DNA of 64,000 bases from Azolla caroliniana (lineage: Eukaryota > Polypodiophyta). Below, in pieces: positions 55,405 through 64,000 of the stretch. The stretch is taken from assembly GCA_043228905.1 (NCBI GenBank), contig JBHGNT010000001.1, positions 21,452,001 to 21,516,000 on the forward strand. The letters run 5' to 3'. How positions within the stretch are numbered: the first letter of the stretch is position 1; the number at the start of each line of letters is the position of its first letter. A program made the translations under genes and the position numbers. Under the pieces are notes generated by a model that was not told the DNA's origin, made no database searches, and saw nothing but the letters and a program-made list of their open reading frames with translations.

Positions 55405-56252
55405 GGGGCCATCCAACGATATGTTCCTGTCTCTGGGGTCATTCCATCGGCCTGCACCTCGATCCGTGCAAAGCCGAAATCAGCAATCTTGATGCAATTG
55501 TCGAAGACCAATAAGTTATCGGATTTGAGGTCGCGATGAATGACATCAAATCTATGCAGATACTCCATCCCTCTTGCAAGCCCCAATGCATAGCTAACTG
55601 CAAGCCGGAGGGGTATTGCCCGTCGCCTTGAGAGGCACATTCTCAATGACCCATGTTTCGCATACTCCATCACAATACACCACACAGTTGGCTTCTGACA
55701 TGCCCCAAAAAACCTCACCACATTCTCATGCCTTAGATGCGCGAGCATTCCCACCTCTTGCGCAAACTGATGCTCCATCATCATTGCTGCCTCCATATTA
55801 GTACCATGCCTTTCCAGTATCTTCACAGCAACATCTTCACCATTGTAAGTACCCCTATACAACCTCCCAAATGCTCCTTGAGCAAATAATGGACCAATAC
55901 TCAACCTTTTTAGATCTATCGTCCATTCCATGTATCCTTCTAGACCTTCAGTGGGATACCTATCATCTAATAATGCTTGGGCAAGGGCATCTTCTCCTTG
56001 AGAATGAGGTACACTGCTTCTAGGTGTAACACTATGACCCACAAATGTTCCTGTTTCAGTATTTAAGACAGGATGACTTAACATTGTGCTTCGAGAATTG
56101 TTGTTTGATCCCACACTACTATACATAGATTCTCCTGCATTACTTGATTTCTGGCTATCCAATGACATCTCTGAGGTTTCTCCTGTGAGCCTACAGTAGT
56201 TTTGTACAGTTAAAATCTGGAACTCTGTATCATCTCTTGCCATTGCTTGCAT
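55405..56252 (-). CDS. Raf-like MAPKKK (plant STY / C-group) protein kinase, exon 1
   Basis: First coding exon of a 396-residue Ser/Thr(Tyr) kinase; join with 51326-51668. Residues 1-105 are a Ser-rich N-terminus that ends with [22 protein letters not shown], the linker typical of this family. Kinase domain: glycine loop [10 protein letters not shown], Lys in [21 protein letters not shown] hinge, catalytic loop [10 protein letters not shown], magnesium loop ADFGFAR, activation segment EGMTPETG-like ([15 protein letters not shown]). All catalytic residues are present. Relatives include HT1-like and STY kinases acting in cytosolic stomatal CO2, plastid-import and stress signalling; the particular role cannot be told. 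ATG 56252 is followed four codons later by another ATG. Short N-terminus relative to some paralogues. Confidence 0.94.
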
Positions 56253-56289
56253 AGTATATCATACACTGTTACTCAAAAAAGTCTGAGAT

Positions 56290-56700
56290 CTTTTCTCACT
56301 AACCAGTGTGATTGATCTTTTCTCCCAAATCCCTGTGATATTCACTTTGTGCAATCTGCTTTGATAATTACTGTGGCATTTCTTGTTAAACACCGTGATA
56401 CTTTTCTCTAATCACTGAGATCATTGTCAATGAAATTTCTGCGGTATTCTTTACTAATTGCAGTGATTTTATCTGCCTGATTACAGGTGACCTTTTCTCT
56501 CTAAATCACGACTAATAATTGCACTGATATCTAACACTAATCACTGTGATCTTTTTCAGCTAATCACTGTGATTTGCTTTTGCTAATCATAGTGCTTTTC
56601 TTGCTAATATTTTCCTCTAGTCACTGTGACATTTTCCCATTAATAGTTCAGGCCTTTTCTAGCTAGACCAAGTGATATTATCTTTTTAATCACTGAGTTA
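56290..56700 (-). repeat. Degenerate array of a palindromic AATCACTGTGATT-type motif
   Basis: About a dozen variants of CTAATCACTGTGATCTTTT, spaced roughly 25-40 bp, lie just upstream of the kinase start codon (5' untranslated region, its intron, or promoter). The core AATCAC-N-GTGATT is self-complementary. Confidence 0.75.
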
Positions 56701-56749
56701 ACCCTAGCTACACTGCCCTGCAAAATATTGAGGAAACCCTACACTGCAG

Positions 56750-56752
<3 letters not shown>

Positions 56753-56810
<58 letters not shown>
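56753..56810 (-). repeat. (CT)29 / (GA)29 microsatellite in the kinase 5' region
   Basis: Uninterrupted CT run on the plus strand (GA on the kinase sense strand), about 500 bp upstream of the start codon. GA tracts are frequent core elements of plant promoters and 5' leaders. Confidence 0.93.
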
Positions 56811-56816
<6 letters not shown>

Positions 56817-57460
56817 AATGCTCACAAAGTAATGAAATTGCAAAACTTGAAACAGATGTATGTTTCCTTCAAGATCTAACGCTTTTTTGTCAACTTCTGA
56901 GATCTAGCCGTGCTGAATTCCTCTCATATATGGCTTCCTCTTTCTGTCTATTTTGACAAATACAGATAAAAGGAAATTTTCTTTTCTTCCCGTATTAGCT
57001 GAGAACGAGATTTTCCTCTCGAATTATTAGAGAAAGATGAAGGGATTTTACCGTCTCCCTCACATAAGTAGAGACAAAGGTGAAGGAACTTTGCGTTCCT
57101 TTCTGGAATTAGCAGAGAAAGACGAAGGGATTTCCTCCTTTTTCTATCGAGTCACGGCTCCTCGGAGAAACTCTTCCAGAAGAAAACAAAGAAACCCATA
57201 GCCACGTCTGATTCCTCTCGGCTCTCGCTGTGCACGTAAGAGATACGTAGAGGCGTAGCCTCTGAGAATCTCAATCTCTGTATGTGTGTGCAGGTTCTGC
57301 TTCAAGAAACCCTAGAAGAACACACTTGAAAGCTTGACGAAGAACAGAGAATTATATGAGCTTGATTGTAGTAACAACAGCAGATAGCAGCGATGGCGGA
57401 AGAAGAAGAGTAGGAACAAGAAAAGGACGAAGCAGACAACAATATACATATGTATACATA
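56811..57460 (-). other. Probable 5' leader/promoter region of the kinase
   Basis: Two to three repeated blocks of the form GAGAAAGANGAAGGGATTT (about 57028, 57066, 57116). No frame. The transcription start cannot be placed from sequence alone. Confidence 0.45.
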
Positions 57461-57635
57461 TTTATTTGTCTACTCACTCTTATGTTTCTTTTCTTTTAAT
57501 TGTTTGTCTACTCACTATACAACATAAAATACATTGTATACATACATACATACATACATACATATGTATTGTATCAGTATAGTGAGTAGACAAACAAAGA
57601 AAAGAAAAGAAACATAGAGTGGGTAGGCAAACAAA
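57461..57635. repeat. Foldback (MITE-like) inverted repeat, 175 bp
   Basis: The left arm from 57461 (TTTATTTGTCTACTCACTCT) pairs with the right arm ending 57635 (AGAGTGGGTAGGCAAACAAA). The inner 40 bp (57481-57520 against about 57576-57615) match with about two differences. The loop is a (CATA)n run. No target-site duplication was clear. Confidence 0.8.
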
Positions 57636-59632
57636 GGCATGGCAAGATATGGGATCGAGTGTGCGCAACCACATGCATTGTTTAGCACCGCGTTCGCCCT
57701 ACCCTAACTCGACCATGACCACATTCACGTGTTGTTCTCTTGTTTTACCATTGTCGATAACCAGTGATGTGGCGGTAGTGATGGTCTTGTCCAGCAACAA
57801 TTGATCAGGCAGGCGAAGCACCCTGTTCTTGTGGCCCTGATTGTTGTCATCCACACATTTCCCGTGCAATAATGTTATTGCCGAGAACATTGGCATCATA
57901 TGTCGCTTGTTATCACGTAGGCAATGAAGTCATCGCCTCCTCGTCAACATCATTCCCATCCCAAGTCATTGACATTGTAAAGGTAAAGTCTGTGGGTTGT
58001 TATTATCCAAAAGTTCTAATTGCACATTTGTGATGATCTATCCACATCCTCTCAACATCAACTTGAACATTGTACTAATTGAGTCAATTGTTATCTTGGC
58101 CACATTTCTTTGTATTTCGAGCTTTGCCATTGAGAATATCATTGTCGGTGCTCATTATTCCTACCAATGTTGACTTCCACAATGTTGTCGGATTTTCTAA
58201 ACCATTCTCATATGTAATGTTGTTCAATCATGATGGTATAGGACAAACTCTTCTTCCTCTTGGACCAAATAAATCCATGAGACCCTATATTCGGATTTTT
58301 GAACCACATGGACACACATTTCCATCACCATCACCCTTTGTAGACTACAAGTTTGAAGTAGTCATTCTCTAGCGGATGTAGGGAGACCGAAAACGTGTTT
58401 TAGTGTTACTTGGTGGGCATAAAACACAAATATTTTTTGATTATAAGTTTATATGTGATGTCTTTCAAACAAAAATTTTCTAAGCAAGGAGCTTGAGACA
58501 TCAGAGAAAATGACCAAATCTAAAATCAAAGAACAATATTATCGATGAGTTGGTCATGTCTTTTACAAGGGACCTATGCTAAGTTCAAACATGAAAATAA
58601 ATGTGGTTGAAAGTTGAAACTATTAGGGACTAGAAATTGGTTTATCAAACCCTAGCTAAAATAATAATTCTCCTTTCTACTTATATATATATATATATAA
58701 TCTATCTTGTGTGTGTTTGTGCATGTGCATGTTTGTGTTTGTGTTTTCTATTATTATTCATCATAGCTAAGGAATCTATACATCTTGTGTTCAAGTATAG
58801 CTTAACATGTTTTTTGTGTACCTAATTGAAAACATATTGTCTTATTGAACAAGGTGCAAAATTTGCTTTTCCTTCATATAGCATAAAACATTGAAAACAT
58901 TGAAAACTTTGTTCCACTTGAATTGAAAGAGTCAAGTTGCATGATCTTATCTCAAGAAGGTTTTGTATGAAGTATCCCTTCTCTTTTGATATACAAATAT
59001 ATTTGAGTGACATTCTCGATTCAAGGTTACTTTTGTCGCAGTGTAAGTTAAAGCTAATTGTTTGTTCACTCATGCCAATTTGGAAAGACAACCTAATGAT
59101 GGAATGGAAGCCAAGCTGTAGAAGTTCACCTTAAAAATATCAAATAAAAGAAGCCACTTGATTTATATTTCTCAGCCATCTCTCCCTTTTCATATAACAT
59201 TAACCCATGATGTTGGTAATAGAGAAAATGGGTTTGCAGGAAGCGCTCAATGTTTGCACTTTAAAAAACAACTACTTCAAATATCATTATGTTCATTCCT
59301 TGTTCTTGTTTGGAACCACCCAAAGTGGGGTTGAGAAAAAATTGTGTGACTCCCTCATTGTGCAATAATTTAGTCTTCCATGTATCTCTCATTACTTGGC
59401 AAAAATAAACTAGAGCTTGTTTACAATTGATTTTTGGGGTGAGTCCACTTTGAAATTTGATTGTTATCTACGAACGTTGATAAAAAGTTACGAGCCAAGT
59501 GAACAACAAAGATTGATCGCAAAAGGATCTTCATTTTCACAAGCCATCAAAATGTTTGGAGTTTATTTCAAAAGGGCTTTTGTGGTTGTGAAACCCAAGC
59601 ACATTTGAAGATAATGTAGGACATTTCAATGG

Positions 59633-60176
59633 AATTCCAACAATGATAAGTCAAGTAAATAAAGAAGCTACGAATAAGCAAGGCTCCCAATCCATGTTCT
59701 CTAAGGGGTCCATGTGAATCCTAGAGCATGGTGATTCACTTGAATGTTTTTGTTGAATCTTGAGCATTGTGATATGTAAATAGAGCCATATGTGTAGCTA
59801 AAACTAATTGATCGCCCTTAAACAAGCATGGTGGTTTCAATTCAAAATCCATGCTTAATTATATCATTATGAAGCAAATTGTCATTGTTTGGGAAGAATT
59901 CCAACAATGATAAGTCAAGTAAATAAAGAAGCTACGAATAAGCAAGGCTCCCAATCCATGTTCTCTAAGGGGTCCATGTGAATCCTAGAGCTCCAACAAG
60001 TAAAGGATGGTGATTCACTTGAATGTTTTTGTTGAATCTTGAGCATTGTGATATGTAAATAGAGCCATATGTGTAGCTAAAACTAATTGATCGCCCTTAA
60101 ACAAGCATGGTGGTTTCAATTCAAAATCCATGCTTAATTATATCATTATGAAGCAAATTGTCATTGTTTGGGAAGA
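59633..60176 (+). repeat. Tandem duplication, units of about 264 and 280 bp
   Basis: 59633-59896 and 59897-60176 share aattccaacaatgataagtc at the start and attgtcattgtttgggaag at the end. The second unit has an extra stretch (ctccaacaagtaaagg) near its middle, or the first lost it. Confidence 0.92.
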
Positions 60177-63100
60177 ACCACACATAAAAAATGCTTAGAA
60201 GATGTGCACCTCTATTCCAAACCACTAGCCTTTAAACCAACAACCTATGTTTCAATATTTTACCACTAAGTCGTTTTCTTGTATTTACACTAATATATAC
60301 ACTTGCTATATCCTTAAGGAATTCCTTTGCTTAACCCCTTGAGAATGTACATACAATCTAAAGGTGGTTGTACATGTGGCATCTAGCTATACGCCTTTCA
60401 CTAGGTTAATCCTTAAGTTTGCATATGATGATTGAATGGATATAATTCCATGCCTTTGCCATTGTGTTGTTATAATGCCTACCAATTTAATGGTCCAATG
60501 AAGTATTTGAATTGCAACATCTTCAATAATCTAAGACATTGATCACATAGAGAGAAGTTTGTTGTAAAACACATTTCAAGGAAATGGAGTTGTAAGAATG
60601 TTTTTGTGGTCAACATAATTCAGCATATCAATGTTAACCCAACTTGAATATATAGAAGTATGTGATGCATGTTTGATGATGCTAAAACACAATCAAACAA
60701 AATGATTGACTAACTTAACAAAGACGTTTGCTCCATTGAATGCACACCCTTGTGTTTAAGTATCTAGGAAACCAATAACTTCGAATATAGGTAGCAATTT
60801 TTTTGGAAAAAAAAACTTTGAATATATTGATATGCTGCTCCAACATTGAAGATGTTATGTGATCATAGGGTTCTATATAGTACATGTGCAATAGTTGTTG
60901 AATTAATTTTGGCTGCAATTCTACTCCTCTATTATACAAGAATATTAGGTTATATTATCTTCCATGCAATGAGGATTTTTGGCTTTGACATATTCAAGTC
61001 TCTCATTTATTGCTTCATAACACTAATGTTGATGGATATCTATCTCATTTGGTATGTTATCGCTATGAGTTTGGCTATAAAATGGTAATAAACACTCTTC
61101 ATTTGGGAAGCGTTTTACAATGATAGCAAGAGAAAATGCCATATCGATCTTATTTGTGGATGCATGATATGCAATGTTTGGATTCAAACCTTGCGCTCTA
61201 TTGCTAACTCAAAAGCCATTGTCTCACATTTTTTCTTTATAAGTAGCATGTGACATTTGTCTAAATTTTGATCCAAAAGTTCATTGAGTCATTGTAATTT
61301 GTGATCGTCAACATAACATAATCTAAAGACAAGCAGGCTTGTTAAAGTCTATAAATTAATGCATGTACACAATACATTAGGCCTTTTATATTTAATTAAC
61401 TTTTAAGATAGGCCACCCGGTTTTTAGCCTTATCTTCTTTAAAACTTTTACTTGACCAATGATTTTGATTTTTTAAAGTGAAGATTATAATCATTGAAGT
61501 CTACGCATGTCACATTCAATGTGGCTTTCTAAATGAATATCCTAATGTGTGGTACATTGTAATTGATTAGACATATATTTTACATATGGACTATGTTCAT
61601 GACGGGGCCCAATGTAAGGATGATAATATTTGATCATGATATTTAAGCTACTTGATTCTTGAGGAAATCTATACACACACAACTCTTTGCGACATTTCAA
61701 CAATTTATAAATAAGTTTGAACACAATACCAAAATTTGTGAGTTTATTTATTTGCTAGCAAATTCTTTTGATGGGTTATTACTTTTTAGTGCACTCACAT
61801 ATTATTTAGCCATTTGTTTATTGGCATATTTGTGATACACATTCAAACAAATTCAAATATATAAATGCATAATCATTCATTCTGGTTTCTTGTCTGTAAA
61901 AGTATACAAAATTATGTCTACACTCAAACTAATAAACTTAAAGGGAAAAAACATTTTATGGAGGAAAGTACGTTGTTCTTGTGTTCGTCCACTTTTACAA
62001 TAGAGTTGACCTTTCTATCAAAGGTTGTTCACGTATTTCCAAAGTGGGTTGATGATCCTCAAATGCTCAAAGATACTTTTTGAAACATATTAGTCACACA
62101 TTCATACTAGATCTCATGGTTGATGGTTTTCATTGTCTTATTATGGGAAATCATGACTTTGTCATGCCCTTGTCACACCATGGTTCCCTCACGATCTCCA
62201 AAACTATTAATAAACAAGGCAACATTAGTCATTCAATTTACTTATGCTATATGAATGTTGATCTCGTTTTGTAAAATATAATAGAAATTTGTTGCAACTA
62301 TAAGGAAAGTCACATAATTCATTGCAAGGAATGCATTGACACTAAACTTATGCAAAAAAATGGAACTCATATGTAATTTAGCAATTGACCCATCCCAATG
62401 TGCACAAACTATATTAGGACCACTCTCGTTGGCTAATATCTAAATAGTATGATTAGTCTCATGCATATTTGAAGTGGACATATGGTTATACCTATACATA
62501 GATGTAGAAGGACAACTCAGCAAAATAAGAGGTGTATGTGGAGTCTAGACTATCCTACCATTTGTTGTGAATTATTGGTTGAAATTGTGTGCTATATCTC
62601 CCTAAGCATATTGGACAATATTCTATTCTACGTAGATAAAAACGATATTTCAAAACATTAGCCTAGTTAATATCAAAGTTATAGTTGCTAACTATAGTCC
62701 TTGATGTTAGAAAACAATGCATTATATTATAGCAAATATCAACCAAACAAAAGAGTTATAAAGAAAATTATTGAAAGATTTCATGGTGGAATTTAGAAAT
62801 ATGTTTCTCTCTCTTATCAGTTATGCTTACAATGTTGCGTATCTTCATAAATCCCTATACAACTATCTTCATCAACCCCTATCTCTTATCTTGTTTACTT
62901 CGTTTTGTTTCATAAATTCTTCAAACAAAACTGTCAAATATCGAGAAAGCCTAATAACGTGAATAAAGGGACAACAAAAATCTTGCTTTCCCTTGTTATT
63001 ACAATTATAAATTTCAAACAAATATCAAATATGCTTATATGTGTGCATGGGTTTGAAAGTTGTAGCTTTGAATCAAAATAATTAAGTTTAAACACATAAT

Positions 63101-63777
63101 TAAGAAATGATCAACATTCTAATCGTCTGGATGAATTTAACTCCTATACTAAGCAAACTAAATTTCTTTTAAAGATTCATTGGCAACCAAATCTTGTAAT
63201 TAGGTAGACTCATTTCTTATTTATTGTAAATTAGCCTAACTTTGAAGAGGCATACATAGATAAATTCGAAAATGAGCATTCATACTACATTATGTTATTG
63301 TACATAGAAGCATATTATGGTAACTTTGAATTATAAAACTTGTTATTATTAGCATATAACATTGATGTGTACATTTATCTACACGCTTTCTCTTATATAT
63401 GTTAAAAGAAGGGGCTATAAAAGTCAAGGGGCATTCACATTTGAATGCATTTCACTTCATGTACATATACGTATATACGGATGACCTTGTGAATAAACAA
63501 AGAGAAAATAAAACATCTCAATCTTGAAGGAGTCATCTTATTAACTTTTGCAACAACTTTTAAGTGAACACATTTTTCCCATCCACTCACAATAATCGTT
63601 TCATGATTAGATTGCTGATAGTTGTGCGGTATACATACTTTGACAAATGTTCTTTATTAGACAAAAATAATTGAAGGAATTCATTATACTCGTAATAACT
63701 TTAAAAATTCTAAAGTTGTACTATGCCAATATTGCTGAATTGACTACTTGGGAAACATGAACTTATTGAGACCACAT

Positions 63778-64000
63778 TACATGATATAACCAATCCCCAA
63801 AATCTCACCTATAGACACAATAGCCTTATGCATTGACCATATTGATTGAAGACTAGCACATGGTTACATGATAAAACCAATTCCCAAAATCTCACATATA
63901 GATACAATGGCTTACTCCCATTATTTGGACACATTGATTAAACGAGAACCTTATATACATTGACCACATTGATTGAAGACTTGATACATGGTTACATGAT
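63778..64000 (+). repeat. Degenerate direct repeats at the window end
   Basis: TTACATGATATAACCAATCC / TTACATGATAAAACCAATTC followed by cccaaaatctcac recur at 63778 and 63866, and ttgattgaagact...catggttacatgat recurs near 63844 and 63970. The array probably continues beyond the window. Confidence 0.75.

Larger units (their letters stand above)
57636..64000. other. AT-rich intergenic DNA, no gene supported
   Basis: The longest frames are under 100 codons, without domains or typical codon structure on either strand. Contains the tandem duplications at 59633-60176 and 63778-64000. No tRNA, LTR pair or transposon ends recognised. Confidence 0.65.

Overview
This is a plant nuclear window, most likely from a fern (a hornwort or Isoetes relative is not excluded). 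The left two thirds is a nested pile of LTR retrotransposons around a large insertion of mitochondrial DNA (NUMT). The right third is ordinary AT-rich euchromatin with two host genes. The lineage call rests on the mitochondrial insert. Its nad7, cox1 and nad2 exons carry 30 in-frame stop codons. By my reading every TAA/TAG (23) falls on a conserved Gln and every TGA (7) on a conserved Arg. That is the signature of unedited genomic DNA from a lineage with heavy U-to-C (and C-to-U) organellar RNA editing.

Layout. 1-2910: dead Copia sequence, repeated at 43511-46420 with about four mismatches and no indels. 2911-3310 plus 12643 to about 29.1 kb: the NUMT, about 16.9 kb, holding nad7 exons 2-3 (minus strand), cox1 complete with a group I intron, nad2 exons 3-5, five tRNA genes (Tyr, Arg, Asn, Glu, Pro), group II intron domains V and many GCAA/GCTT microsatellites. 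A Gypsy-type element (3316-12642, TSD ctatc) sits in the nad7 intron of the NUMT. It keeps one gag-protease frame but has lost the RT core, RNase H and integrase. A full-length Copia element with identical-looking 281-bp LTRs and an intact 1337-codon polyprotein (5498-10930, TSD caatc) interrupts that Gypsy frame.

29.1-42.9 kb: a rearranged Gypsy (LTR, integrase remnant, LTR). Its 3' LTR is split by a second, slightly decayed Copia (32391-38140, TSD ctttc) whose LTR contains a coding-phase 54-bp minisatellite. Then come a third Copia remnant with a 378-bp duplication of its LTR promoter half, an array of about 16 units of about 46 bp, and an LTR carrying clustered heat-shock-element-like motifs. 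42.9-47.1 kb: two more Copia remnants.

47.5-57.3 kb: host genes. One is a GH17 beta-1,3-glucanase with an X8/CBM43 module and a GPI signal (47552-49330, minus), riddled with homopolymeric codon tracts and with an inserted Gln next to its acid/base Glu. The other is a two-exon Raf-like (STY/C-group MAPKKK) protein kinase (51326-56252, minus), whose 5' flank has a degenerate array of a palindromic CACTGTGA-type motif, a (CT)n tract and a 175-bp foldback. 57.6-64.0 kb: AT-rich intergenic DNA with local tandem duplications and no gene I can support.

Inferred order of events: NUMT capture at a Copia breakpoint, possibly together with the flanking duplication, then the Gypsy insertion (LTRs differ at one site seen), then the intact Copia.
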